DNA of 64,000 nt from Bufo bufo (taxonomy: Eukaryota; Chordata; Amphibia; Anura; Bufonidae). Location of the stretch: NCBI RefSeq assembly GCF_905171765.1, contig NC_053392.1:338241010-338305009 (forward strand). The letters run 5' to 3'. The notes beneath the pieces were generated by a model. It worked only from the letters and a program-made list of their open reading frames with translations. It ran no database searches and was not told where the DNA came from. The position numbers and the translations under genes are program-made. This document shows positions 45,182 to 56,136 of this stretch, piece after piece. Position 1 is the first letter of the stretch, and each line of letters begins with the position of its first letter.

Positions 45182-47461
45182 ATGATAATTAATTTGAGCT
45201 CAATCAATCCTACTCACTCACAAATCTGTTTATTAGAGAAAGGTCTGAAATTTGCACCTACTGAGAAATTGGACAAATTCTCTGTCTATATAGGGATCCA
45301 AAAGTATATAAGAAACTTATGTCTAAAAAAACATTTTTTTAAAAATCCACTAGTAAGGACGGATAATAGAGACCAATCAGATAAACCTTTACTGAAAAAG
45401 AAGTCTACTCTATTTCCGAGGAACGAAATCAGTGCAGAGATGTCTACTTTTTGCAAAAATGTTGAGGCTGACATACGCAAGATCAAAATAGGATCTGTGA
45501 GTCGGAACAACCTGACCAGACAGGAAAGCCAGGCTATAAAACATCTCCAAAAAAATGAAGCTATTACTATACGCCCCGCTGATAAAGGGGGGGCGGTAGT
45601 TATAATGAATACGGCTGATTATAATGAAGAATGCCTCCGACAGTTGAATGATGTGGAAACATACATGAGGCTAAAAAAAGACCCGCTGGTAGAATTTGAC
45701 CTAGAACTCAAGACGCTATGTAAGAAAGGTTTGGAGTCATCTATCATCTCCAATCAGGAATACGATTTCATTTTGGGGACACAGGGAAGATTACCCATCT
45801 TCTACTGTCTCCCCAAAATTCATAAAACCCTGGTGAAACCACCAGGGAGACCAATTGTCTCGGGTATAGACTCAATATCCTCTAATCTATCAAAATATAT
45901 AGACATCCAAATACAACCAGTTGTTAAAAAAACCAGCTCCTACATCAAGGATACCACCCACATTATACAAATATTAGAAGAGTTAGAAGCTGAACCTGAG
46001 TGGATTATGGGGACACTTGATGTACAATCACTCTACACAGTGATTGACCATCAACAGGGTATTTCAGCAATAAAAGAACAACTGAAGAGAGAAGGGACAT
46101 TAGACGATGCGCATATAGGTTTCATTACAGAGGGGATCAATTACATCCTAACCCACAATTATTTTTATTTTGAGGGTGATTATTACCTACAGAGGTGTGG
46201 GACCGCCATGGGAACCAGATTCGCCCCAAGTTATGCCAATTTATTTTTGGCAGAATGGGAAACCAATTTCATCTTGCCCAAACTTGGGGCGGATCTGGTC
46301 CTATGGCGAAGGTTCATAGATGATATTATTTTTGTTTGGAAAAGCAGTAAGGAGGAACTAGAAACATTTCTGTTAGGCCTCAATCAGAACCAACTAAATT
46401 TGAAATTCACCGCGAATATTAAAGATGAAACAGAATTCTTAGATATAAAAATCAAACAGGTGGATAAGAAATATATATGCAAAACATTCTCTAAGTCTAC
46501 ATCAAAAAACAGTTTTATACAGTTTTCCAGTTGTCATCTGCCTAGCTGGCTGACTAATGTTCCGTTCGGCCAGTTCCGCAGAATTAAGAGAAACTGTACA
46601 CACGATGAAGATTTTGAGATAGAGGCTGGAAAAATGAAGAGTCAATTTTTGGATAAACAGTACCCTGAGAAAATCCTAGATATAGCATTGGAGAAGACAA
46701 GGAACCTAAATAGACGTACATTCTTTATTAATAAAGAACTAAAGACTGGGATAGAGCCAGTAAACACAGTAATAAATACTAGAATTGTTCTCCCTTTCAA
46801 TAATAATCATAAAAAAATACAAAAAATAATTAAAACACACTGGCATCATATCCTGGGAGATAGGGTGATAGGCCATCTTTTGCCAACTACACCATCCCTG
46901 ACATTTACTAGAGCACCGAATCTAGGCTTAAAGGTAGCTCCATCTATTAAACCAATTAAATTGATAAATAAAGAGAACACAATTATGGGGACCTGGATGA
47001 AACTTACCGGTTTCTTTAAGTGTGGCAAATGTATGGCCTGTAAATTAAACCCCACCCCCAAGAAAATAACTACTATTTCTTCCACCCAAAATACGCACAA
47101 ATGGGAAATAAAAGAATGTCTCACATGCAATACCGCCGGTGTAATCTACTTGATCCAGTGCCCATGCAAAAGACAGTATATAGGAAGAACTAAACGCCCA
47201 ATGAAAACTAGATTGGCAGAACATGTAGCCAATATAAGGAAGGGCTACGATAAACATTGCCTGTCAAAACACTATAGGGACGTACATAACAAAGACCCTT
47301 CACAACTGATCTTTATGGCACTGGAGAAGGTAGATAGACACTGGCGAGGAGGAAATTATATCAAACAGATGTCAAAATTAGAATCAAGACGGATTTACGA
47401 GTTTGGATCAATGATACCAGCGGGTCTAAATGCAGAACTGGAGTTATTCGGGTTCTTGTAG
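45182..47461 (+). CDS. Penelope-like polyprotein: reverse transcriptase and GIY-YIG endonuclease (759 aa)
   Basis: Would nick DNA and copy the element's RNA at the nick. Intact from ATG 45182 to TAG 47459-47461. RT motifs: RPADKGGAVVIM from residue 131; YCLPKIHK and GRPIVSG near 210-230; LDVQSLYT near 280; GTAMGTRFAPSYANLFLAEWE around 341-361; and the catalytic FIDD at 378-381 in place of the usual YxDD. A CxxC linker (CGKCMAC, residue 614 on) precedes the GIY-YIG nuclease, with GVIYLI at 653-658 and YIG at 666-668, then RTKRPMKTRLAEH. This RT plus C-terminal GIY-YIG order is diagnostic of endonuclease-bearing Penelope-like elements. The length fits the family. No internal stop or frameshift was seen, so it may be functional. 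Confidence 0.95.
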   Translation: MIINLSSINPTHSQICLLEKGLKFAPTEKLDKFSVYIGIQKYIRNLCLKKHFFKNPLVRTDNRDQSDKPLLKKKSTLFPRNEISAEMSTFCKNVEADIRKIKIGSVSRNNLTRQESQAIKHLQKNEAITIRPADKGGAVVIMNTADYNEECLRQLNDVETYMRLKKDPLVEFDLELKTLCKKGLESSIISNQEYDFILGTQGRLPIFYCLPKIHKTLVKPPGRPIVSGIDSISSNLSKYIDIQIQPVVKKTSSYIKDTTHIIQILEELEAEPEWIMGTLDVQSLYTVIDHQQGISAIKEQLKREGTLDDAHIGFITEGINYILTHNYFYFEGDYYLQRCGTAMGTRFAPSYANLFLAEWETNFILPKLGADLVLWRRFIDDIIFVWKSSKEELETFLLGLNQNQLNLKFTANIKDETEFLDIKIKQVDKKYICKTFSKSTSKNSFIQFSSCHLPSWLTNVPFGQFRRIKRNCTHDEDFEIEAGKMKSQFLDKQYPEKILDIALEKTRNLNRRTFFINKELKTGIEPVNTVINTRIVLPFNNNHKKIQKIIKTHWHHILGDRVIGHLLPTTPSLTFTRAPNLGLKVAPSIKPIKLINKENTIMGTWMKLTGFFKCGKCMACKLNPTPKKITTISSTQNTHKWEIKECLTCNTAGVIYLIQCPCKRQYIGRTKRPMKTRLAEHVANIRKGYDKHCLSKHYRDVHNKDPSQLIFMALEKVDRHWRGGNYIKQMSKLESRRIYEFGSMIPAGLNAELELFGFL

Positions 47462-47564
47462 GCTGGATGCCCCCATTCTGACTCACACGCCGCAGTTTGG
47501 CCGGTTATCGGCACTGCGTCGTGGACTCGGATAGGGGGCCCCCAGCCATATACCATCTACAAGA

Positions 47565-49148
47565 TCCTTGTCTACAAAGAAACATATTGGAAGGCTACCT
47601 CACGGTTGGCTGTCCCGACCACGGATCCTTTTAATATCTGTTAGAATATATGAATCAGTCTATTCGTTAATAATATCACATATTTTATATTTTTTATCAA
47701 ATGTAGTCTCATCTTAATATTTTAACAATTGGAAATTTGAAGGTTTATGTATAAATAGAATATTTATGAATATTTATTAATAGCACACTTCAAATGCACT
47801 TTTACTTCAATATTGCATAACTTTGATATCCAATCTATAGTATTAATTTGGCTTATATAGTTCTCTCCACATTGATTGTAGGAACAAATGCAGCTAAAAA
47901 ACGCATGAGTTGCAAAAAAACGCATCAAAACCGCATGCTCAAAAAACGCATGTATATATAAAAAACGCATGCAGACTATTTGGAAGGAGAGACCCAATAA
48001 CTCCTATTTGGCGTTTTCAATTGAATAACTTTTATATGCAACATATACTATCGATTATATGTAGACAAATATATATATAATGATGTGGAAAACTACATGA
48101 GTATTTAAAGAGTTGTTTATCAAGTGCATGCACAAAAATCACATGTTTTGCATTGGAGCAGGAAAAATCCAGTGATCCATATTTTGGTGCTATCTAAGAT
48201 ATAAAAGGTGGAGGCTCACAGGTGATGCGGCACCACTGATGAAGGGAAGGAGAGTTCCCGAAACGCGTATGGGCCGGATCGCATACCTGTAATTAAAGCA
48301 CCTCCACGTCCACAAGCATGGCCATGCTGTAAATTGAATTGAAGGACTTCAATAACTAAGGAACATATCGGAGACTTACTGTGTCCTCCCCGCTGTGCTT
48401 GGGCGAAATCCCGCTTGGAAATCTCGTGAGACATCGGGTAAGTCAGCTGCAGCTGAACGAAGCTTGACGCCGGCAGTACCCCGCGTCGCCCGACTCACGC
48501 TGGAAACAACCCGTCCACCACGAGGGAGGTAAGAAGCACTGTATCTATTAGCTGCTATACCCACAGTGACTACGGGACTTTGCAATATTATACAGCTAAC
48601 TGGTGCATATAAATCAGCACCTAAGGTCTTATACAGGAGTTCACTTAAAGCAGTCGGCCAGAGACTGGAAGAGGATACTCTCTCCTCATATTGGAGCCAT
48701 AATATTAGCACATATTACAGGTGCATCATCCATGCAATAGACTTGTGAGCATAGATCTCCTGGATAGGAGAATGCAAGATATCTTACCATATTAATGGAC
48801 TTTTATATGATACCTTGGTCTACATACTATCAATTGGACTTCACCATACTGTGTAATTATTCATCCGCGGTATATATTGAAGTGTAATCAATCCAAGCCC
48901 ATTGTTTTTCAGATATTTTATTGTATTTTAATTTATTGTGTGACTATTTTATTTTTCATCACGTGTTCATCTATTGGATTTAATTAAATTTTATGTATTG
49001 GATGATACAAATGCAGTGTGCTCGCCCATTATTCTAGTTTACCCATATTACCTTCTGAGGGTGGGTGTCCCTCACATTTGGGCTAGCAGCACCTGTTCCA
49101 CATCTCCGCCTTGAGTGAGCCACCATCTCATTGCTTGTATATTCTATT
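47565..49148 (+). repeat. Pseudo-LTR 2 of the Penelope-like element
   Basis: Direct copy of 42610-44193. It follows ORF2 by 103 bases and is followed by a 67 bp tail (49149-49215) that ends at the 14 bp target duplication. Confidence 0.93.
48219..48289 (+). ncRNA. Hammerhead ribozyme motif in pseudo-LTR 2
   Basis: Base-for-base copy of the motif at 43264-43334: CTGATGA at 48236-48242 and GAAAC at 48260-48264. With both ribozymes active, a transcript through the element would be cut once in each pseudo-LTR to release a unit of 4,955 nt. Confidence 0.85.
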
Positions 49149-49974
49149 CATTTTTAGATTGTATCATTATTAAATGTTAAGTTTTATCCCTCTGTCCTAT
49201 GGGATCAGTATATATCCAACTTGTCTTTACTTGATGTTATAAGTGGCAGCTTTAGATCCATACAATCATACAGCAATAGTCTTTAGGGTCCCAGCAGGTG
49301 TTGGCAATATGTGGCAGGAATTATATCTATATATTCTGCATCTGAACATACGCCTATAGATCTGGCAGGTATCTGTCTTCTGCTCTGTCTTGGGTTCTGC
49401 TTGGTTTGGGCCTGACTAGCTATGGAGGTACTTATCTTCTCCTTGTTTTCTGGAATCTGTTACTTACAGGACTGCTCGCAGGGAATGGTGGTTTCGTCCT
49501 GGAGATCTAGATGTTCTGAAGTTGCTGCTTTCTTTGTCCTCCAGCTGAGGTAAGGAACTCAGGCTGGGATGGTTGCTTTGGGCCTCAGGTTAGGCCTGAA
49601 TCCTTTGTTGGGATCCCTGTTTCTGGGAGCTCCTATTCACACAGCCTGCCCCAACAGGGGGTGGCTGGTACACTGCCTAGAACAATCTGTCCTCCCTCTG
49701 AAGTAAGAGTGGGAACATTCCACTCCTCCTCAGATGGGGGGAGCTAGCCTGTAATGGTCTATTCCAGTCTAGGTATACTAACTTTGCCTACAGACTATCT
49801 GCTACATACTGCTGCCACCTGCTGGTGTACATGGAAATTACAGCAAATATATAAAATACAGACATAAACATGGCAATGCACAGTGAGATTACATCAGATA
49901 TTAACACATTCACATCTTAACATAATGAAGCTGGGTGACAGAGTTTCGTGACATACTCTGGGATGTTACAGTGG

Positions 49975-51319
49975 CGGCTGGGAACAACATACTGTGGGAC
50001 AGCAAGCGACATGAGCTGTTTGAAGCTGTCTGTGTCCACCAGCCTGAATGATAGCATTTCATAGGCCAGTAGTTTAGAAATGCTGGCATTCAGGGCCAGG
50101 GATCGAGGGTGGCTAGGTGGGAATTTACGCTTTCTCTCAAATGTTTGTGAGATGGAGAGCTGGACGCTGCCGTGTGACATGGTGGAGATGCTTGGTGACG
50201 GAGGTGGTGGTGTTGGTGGTACATCCTCTGTTTGCTGGGCGGCAGGTGCCAACGTTCCTCCAGAGGCGGAGGAAGAGGCCGAGGCAGCAGCAGAAGAGGT
50301 AGCAGGGGGAGCCTGAGTGAGTTCCTTGTTTTTAAGGTGTTTACTCCACTGCAGTTCATGCTTTGCATGCAGATGCCTGGTCATGCAGGTTGTGCTAAGG
50401 TTCAGAACGTTAATGCCTCGCTTCAGGCTCTGATGGCACAGCGTGCAAACCACTCGGGTCTTGTCGTCAGCACATTGTTTGAAGAACTGCCACGCCAGGG
50501 AACTCCTTGAAGCTGCCTTTGGGGTGCTCGATCCCAGGTGGCGGTGGCCAGTAGCAGGCGAACTCTCTTGGCGGCGGGTGTTCTGCTTTTGCCCACTGCT
50601 CCCTCTTTTGGTCTCACCACTGCCTCTTCCTCCGAACTCTGAAAGTCAGTGGCATAACCTTTATTCCATGTGGGGTCTAGGACCTCATCGTCCCCTGCAT
50701 CGTCTTCCACCCAGTCTTCCTCCCTGACCTCCTGTTCAGTCTGCACACTGCAGAAAGACGCAGCAGTTGGCACCTGTGTTTCATCATCATCAGAGACGTG
50801 CTGAGGTGGTATTCCCATGTCCTCATCATCAGGAAACATAAGTGGTTGTGCGTCAGTGCATTCTATGTCTTCCACCGCTGGGGAAGGGCTAGGTGGATGC
50901 CCTTGGGAAACCCTGCCAGCAGAGTCTTCAAACAGCATAAGAGACTGCTGCATTAGTTGAGGCTCAGACAGTTTCCCTGATATGCATGGGGGTGATGTGA
51001 CAGACTGATGGGCTTGGTTTTCAGGCGCCATCTTTCCGCTTTTTGCAGAAGACTGGGTGGGAGATAATGTGAACGTGCTGGATCCACTGTCGGCCACCCA
51101 ATTGACTAATGCCTGTACCTGCTCAGGCCTTACCATCCTTAGAACGGCATTGGGCCCCACCAAATATCGCTGTAAATTCTGGCGTCTACTGGGACCTGAG
51201 GTAGTTGGTACACTAGGACGTGTCGCTGTGGCAGAATGGCCACATCCTCTCCCAGCACCAGAGGGTCCACTAACACCACCACGACCATGTCCGCGTCCCT
51301 TACTTGATGTTTTCCTCAT
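49975..51319 (-). pseudogene. hAT transposase, N-terminal part with BED-type zinc finger (frameshifted)
   Basis: Start codon at 51317-51319 with MRKTSSKGRGHGRGG, a basic Gly-rich head. A segment reading GPNAVLRMVRPEQVQALVNW follows, then an acidic region. A frameshift near 50430-50460 shifts to the frame holding CTLCHQSL...RHLHAKHE, a BED-like C2H2 finger that would bind DNA. The frame then runs through SLALNASISKLLAYEMLSF to VPSRH, where the LTR insertion at 49970 cuts it. Confidence 0.82.
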
Positions 51320-52412
51320 TGTTACCGTTCACCACAATAAGAAAAAAATTATTTGGCCCAATGTATTGAATTCAAATTCAGGCCTTTTTTTTACAGGCAC
51401 CTAACACTATCTGGCTATCTATTTAGGTACCGCATTACACTAATACAGGCACAGCAGTAACCACAGATTTAGCTGAATATAAATTGTAGGCCTAGTATTT
51501 AGGCCCTGGATGACAGATATCCCTTTACGGACAGAATTACACTTGGAGATGCACTGTAGCGTGTGAAGTTATTGAGGATGACCCTATCAGCACTTGAATT
51601 TGCACCTTCAATGTAATATACTCTTTTATGGATAGATTTAAACTTGGCCTGCTACAGCAGAAACCACTGATTTACTGAATTGCTATTTTGGGAATTGAAT
51701 TTCACCCCAGAAAAAAATATATCCTTTGCCAGACAGCAGACAGTATTACAATTGGCTAGCCACAGCTGAAACCCCAGATTTAGGGTACTGCTATTTTGGC
51801 AATTGTATTTCACCCCTCAATAAAATAGCAAGCACAGCCAAGCCCCTGATGTAGGATATAGCAAAAAAAAACAACACACTATTGATGGTTAAATGGACTT
51901 GGTGGCAGCTTGTGCTGGCGCACCACAAGACAAAATGGTTGCCGATCACCCCAGAAAAAAGTGACAGAAAAACGCTCTGGGCAGCCTAAAAACAATGAGC
52001 AATTAACTAGCAGAAGTTGAATAAAACACAGCTGTAGATCGATCACTTCGATAAGTGTTTTTGATGAGTAAATCCCTGCCTAATCTGGCCCTAACAGCAG
52101 CAGCTGCATCCTATCCCTACACTGATCAGAGCAGAGTGACGTGCGGCGCTACGTGACTCCAGCTTAAATAGAGGCTGGGTCACATGCTGCACTGACCAAT
52201 CACAGCCATGCCAATAGTAGGCATGGCTGTGATGGCCTCTTGGGGCAAGTAGTATGACGCTTGTTGATTGGCTGCTTTGCAGCCTTTCAAAAAGCACCAA
52301 GAAAGCGCCGAACCCCGACTTTTACGTAAATGTTCGGGTTCGGGTCCGTGTCACGAACACCCCAAAATTCGGTACAAACCCGAACTATACAGTTCGGGTT
52401 CGCTCATCCCTA
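51320..52412 (-). other. 5' region and terminus of the hAT transposon
   Basis: No reading frame of note. The outermost stretch (about 52300-52412) contains repeated TTCGGGTT words in both orientations and ends CTCATCCCTA, a probable hAT terminal repeat. The following bases, ATCACCAC, may be the 8 bp target, but the other copy is not visible. Confidence 0.55.
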
Positions 52413-53192
52413 ATCACCACCAAGGCCATCCTGGTGAATCTGGGCTCTGCTGGTGGCAATGTCTCAAGGCAGACAATCCAACGGACAATGCACACTGCTG
52501 GGTTCCACGGATGCAGACCAAGGAGGACGCCACTTCTCCATGTAAGGCATACAAAAGCTTGCTTGGCCTTTGCAAAAGCTCATCTGGACAAAGAAGAAGA
52601 CTTCTGGTCTTCTGTGTTATGGTCAGATGAAACAAAAATTTAATTGTTTGGTCACAATGATGTTTCCTTCATTTGGCGTAAAAAAGGAGAAGCCTTCAAC
52701 CCAAAGAACACCATCCCCACTGTCAAACATGGTGGTGGGAACCTAATGCTTTGGGGGTGTTTTTCAGCCAATGGACCAGGGAACCTAATCACTGTAAACG
52801 GCACCATGAAAAAAGAGCAATACATGAGGATTCTCAACGACAACATCAGGCAGTCTGCAGAGAAACTTGGCCTTGTGCACCAGTGGAGATTTCAGCATGA
52901 CAATGACCCAAAACACACAGCAAAAGTGGTGAGGAAATGGTTAGCAGACAACAACATTAACGTTTTGGAGTGGCCCAGCCAGAGTCCAGACTTGAATCCA
53001 ATTGAGAATCTGTGGAGGGAGCTAAAGATCAGGGTGATGGCAAGAAGACCCTCCAACTTGAAAGATTTGGAGCTCATTGCTAAAGATGAATGGGCAAAAA
53101 TACCTGTGGAGACATGCAAAAAGCTAGTCTGCAATTATAGGAAGCGTTTGATTGCTGTAATAGCCAATAAAGGCTTCTCTATTAATTATTGA
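52413..53192 (+). pseudogene. Tc1 transposase of element 2, catalytic and C-terminal part
   Basis: DDE transposase lacking its N-terminal DNA-binding domain. Reading starts inside the second helix-turn-helix region (VSRQTIQRTMHTAGF). Catalytic residues are present: aspartate in LWSDETKI, aspartate in QHDNDPKHTA, and glutamate in [11 protein letters not shown]. An in-frame TAA lies at 52641-52643 just after DETKI. The natural stop, after FSINY, is at 53190-53192. The missing N-terminal part was not found beside the left terminus, so it was deleted when or after the hAT and TTAA elements inserted. Confidence 0.9.
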
Positions 53193-53466
53193 GAAGAGTA
53201 TGAATAATTTTGGACTGGAAACTTTTTACTCAAATGTAAATAAAAGCTGAGAAATGTTTTTTTTTCCCACAACAATGCCTCTTGTACATTGTCTTATTAT
53301 CTTTTGGGAGACGCCTATGTCATTTCCCGTAAAAAAAATTATTTGCTGGTTGAATAAAAGTAACTTTAAGTCAATATTTGCCAGGGGTATGAATAATTAT
53401 GGTCAGCACTGTATATCCTGGTCGAGGTACTGGTGAGTCCATACACTTGGTTTATCTACCAGGCAT

Positions 53467-53750
53467 ATGAGCTTACTGGAACATTGCGTTTTTTCTACAA
53501 ACCTGAAAATTGACAGTATCCCAGAAGAGGTTAAACCTTTCCAGTTACACAAGCAATGTGAAGAGGATTTGCCAGCAGCTCTTGATCTGACTCACTGTTG
53601 CAGAGTTGAGAGGGCGCATAGAATAGGCCCTGATCCCAGCTTCACAAGGCCACCTTATGACAGATGCAGTCAGTCTTCGCCCCCCCCCAACCGCACAAGC
53701 CCGAGACAAGTGATAATGAATATCTTGATTAAGTCCAAATCTTGCAAGCC
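53467..53750 (+). pseudogene. L1-like LINE ORF1 fragment
   Basis: The frame shows NLKIDSIPEE, later CCRVERAHRIGPDP, then RQVIMNILIKSK. These three blocks and their spacing resemble the RNA-recognition part of L1-type ORF1 proteins (a "GIPE" block, an "ERAHR" block, then a basic strand). The frame stays open to 53916 but loses the resemblance. No ORF2 follows, so this is a scrap. Confidence 0.55.
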
Positions 53751-53898
53751 TTTAGGAGATGAAAGAATCCACTGGGGTTCCCGACTTCCAGTTTATTGCA
53801 TTCTGAGGACTATTTTGCAAAACAACAAAACAAACAAAAGTTTTCAGCAAAGTTTGCACTGCACTGGTCAAAAGGAAGATTTGGTTGCAACTAGCTTT

Positions 53899-54065
53899 GG
53901 CTACTTTCACACTTGAGTTGTTAATTCCAGTATTGAGACCTGGCAAAGGATCTGAATACCAGAAATAAACAGATCTGTTTTGATTTTACACATCAGGATG
54001 CATCCGTTCCGTTAGGATGTGGTTGTGTGAAATCCGAACGGAAAAAAAAGGATTTGTGGTCGGAT
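53899..54065. mobile_element. Truncated MITE related to the 19160 element
   Basis: Starts GGCTACTTTCACACTTGAG, the same end as at 19160, and has similar TCCGTTCCGTTAGGATG interior words. It lacks the opposite end. Confidence 0.5.
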
Positions 54066-54460
54066 CGGCTATCAGAAAGGTGAACCTAACCTATCTAACC
54101 CAATCTACAACAAGCAGTAGAGTTATGCCATAACTGCTGTGGTAGGGCAGCCTAAAGGGGGCCACCCTAATGTGAAGTGACTGTAAGATGGTGTGGGTGG
54201 GTGGGTGAAATCAGTTGAATCGGCGTCAGCCTGGGCCCACAGATGCCTATAAATAGCCTAGTAATCAGCCAGCCTGGGCCCACAGGTACGTATGAATAGC
54301 CTTGTAATCAGCCTCCCCTCACACAAATGCAGCAATATCTTGCTTATACTTGTGGTCGGATCGGCTATTAGAAAGGTGAACCTAACCTATCTAACCCAAT
54401 CTACAACAAGCAGTAGAGTTATGCCATAGCTGCTGTGGTAGGGCAGCCTAAAGGGGCCAA
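54056..54460. repeat. Direct repeat of about 107 bp
   Basis: TGGTCGGATCGGCTATCAG and what follows, ending GGGCAGCCTAAAGGGG, occurs at about 54057-54165 and again at about 54352-54458 with few differences. A shorter CAGCCTGGGCCCACAG duplication lies between. Confidence 0.85.
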
Positions 54461-55400
54461 AGAGAGCAGACCTTAGTTTAGAGTAAATATATACATACCG
54501 TTTTTGACTTTTCACGATGAAGGTGCGGAATATACCGTATATATCACAGTAACTTCCATCTACCTTACCTCTTTGTCATGTGCACCGGCACATCGTTCTT
54601 GGAGGTGGCTAATGCTGATGCGATTGAAAGAGTGGCCGGTAACCAGAAACGATTTACTCCTATGTTGACTAACAACATATGAACATATTACGAGAAGGTC
54701 TGAATCCTGAGAGCTGCAGACTCAAACAAACAATGGTGAATCTGTTGGAAGGGCCTAAATGAACTCCAACCATTCGCCAAGGGCCCTGGTCGGACACCAA
54801 CTGTTCCTGGTGGCAAAATACTTCACATCCCCCGGGCCACACTTATCCCCCAGGCCACACTTTTTATTTTATTTTTATTTTTATATATAAAGGACCCAAA
54901 AGTTAGAACATGGCGTACGCAGTCTTACTCTAGTAGTAGATAAAGCGAAATGTGTAAACTCACCAGGGCTGGGGAACCATACACAGGAATACATGGCTAT
55001 TTCGATTAACGAGCTAATGTTGCCTGTAATAAGGACAGAACGTACACATAACACCTGCAGTTGTGACAGGAAATAAGCTTAAGGTCGTGATAAACTACGT
55101 ATGCAGCGCCTGTAGTCGTGATAGGATTTGTCGTGTCTGTAGACGTGACAGACTTCATAAATTGCGCCTTATTACTGTACCTCCTACTGGAAGACGGACT
55201 GATACCCAGGACTTAGGCCGGACACCAACACCCTCCGCCCAAGTTTGTAGATTAAGTAAGCACGCCTGGGAGAAGGTGATGTCCGCAAAGGCAGGCTTGG
55301 GATGACTGCTTATAAAGAAAAACAATGATTTTCCTTTTAGACCCAACAACTTAGAAAATAAAAGTCAGAGAGAAACAATAATGTGAGTGAGGCTCTAATG
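54461..55400. other. No recognised feature
   Basis: About 940 bp with small chance frames. It could be leader sequence of the downstream retroelement, but I see no LTR or primer site to support that. Confidence 0.35.
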
Positions 55401-55489
55401 GCACAAGCCAAGCGCGCGAACCACAGATGACCGAGCCATGCGAGCGGGTCTGAAGGCAGAAAAAGACATGGAACCTACTTGTGGTGGGA

Positions 55490-56132
55490 CCATGCAGCCG
55501 GCCTCGAATGGCGGAGTTATGTGTGTAAAATTTTTACGAAGAAGCCATGCGCGGGAGACTCATGGCTGAGCCATGCGTGAGGGACTCTAATGGCGGAGTC
55601 ATATGTGTAAAACTAAAACAGAGAAGCCATGCGTGAGAGACTAATGGCGGAGTCATATGTGTAAACCTAAAAACGGAGAAGCCATGCGTGAGAGACTCTA
55701 ATGGCGGAGCCATGCGTGAGAGACTCTAATGGCGGAGACATATGTATAAACCTAAAACGGAGAAGCCATGCGTGAGAGACTCTAATGGCAGAGCCATGCG
55801 TGAGAGACTCTAATGGCGGAGTCATATGTGTAAACCTAAAACGGAGAAGCCATGTGTGAGAGACTAATGGCGGAGTCATATGTGTAACGAGAAGCCATGC
55901 GTGAGGGACTCTAATGGCGGAGTCATATGTGTAAACCTAAAACGGAGAAGCCATGCGTGAGAGACCCTAATGGCGGAGTCATATGTGTAAACCTAAAAAG
56001 GAGAAGCCATGCGTGAGAGACTAATGGCGGAGCCATGCGTGAGAGACTCTAATGGCGGAGTCATATGTGTAAACCTAAAACGGAGAAGCCATGCGTGAGA
56101 GACTCTAATGGCAGAGCCATGCGTGAGAGACT
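55490..56132. repeat. 56 bp minisatellite abutting gag
   Basis: About twelve variants built from GAGAAGCCATGCGTGAGAGA, CTCTAATGGCGGAGTCATAT and GTGTAAACCTAAAAC, with many partial units. The last unit runs straight into the gag-like frame at 56137. Confidence 0.9.
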
Positions 56133-56136
56133 CTAA

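Larger units (their letters stand above)
42035..49215 (+). mobile_element. Penelope-like element with two intact ORFs, twin pseudo-LTRs and hammerhead ribozymes
   Basis: A 14 bp target duplication CCAACTTGTCTTTA lies at 42021-42034 and 49216-49229. Inside are a 5' section with an inverted copy of the 3' tail, pseudo-LTR 1, ORF1, ORF2 (RT plus GIY-YIG), pseudo-LTR 2 and a 67 bp tail. The pseudo-LTRs look identical apart from about one base, so the insertion is recent or the pair arose recently. Nothing in the coding region is broken. It is by far the best preserved element in the window. Confidence 0.9.
41724..49970 (-). mobile_element. Probable solo LTR (about 1.05 kb) split by the Penelope-like element
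   Basis: On the minus strand it starts TGTAACATCCCAGAG (from 49970) and ends CGGCTCGTTGCA (at 41724), giving TG...CA ends. A 4 bp duplication GTGG sits at 41720-41723 and 49971-49974. It interrupts the hAT transposase cleanly. Removing 42035-49215 and one duplicate copy leaves about 1.05 kb with no coding region, so a solo LTR is the simplest reading. The superfamily is unknown. Confidence 0.6.
27057..52412 (-). mobile_element. Autonomous hAT transposon on the minus strand, split by at least three insertions
   Basis: Transposase pieces on the minus strand lie at 51319-49975, 41719-40642 and 37306-36571. They join across insertions with matching ends. The 5' side (high coordinates) ends in GTTCGGGTTCGCTCATCCCTA at 52412, in the style of amphibian hAT ends. 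The opposite terminus is not visible; the 93 bp array is the lowest part that I can attach to it, by inference. Insertions: a LINE at 28368, a hAT MITE at 37307 and an LTR plus Penelope-like element at 41724. Confidence 0.75.
26596..53411 (+). mobile_element. Tc1/mariner transposon 2, expanded to 27 kb by nested insertions
   Basis: Left end CAGTGCGGCCCATAATTATT after TA at 26594-26595. Right end AATAATTATGGTCAGCACTG before TA at 53412-53413. The two are inverted copies for about 45 bp (CATACCCCTGGCAAAT). The left repeat is cut at TTAA 26638-26641 by a TTAA element. The transposase reappears only at 52413. The N-terminal transposase and about 500 bp of the left half were not found anywhere between, so part has been deleted. 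Confidence 0.85.
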
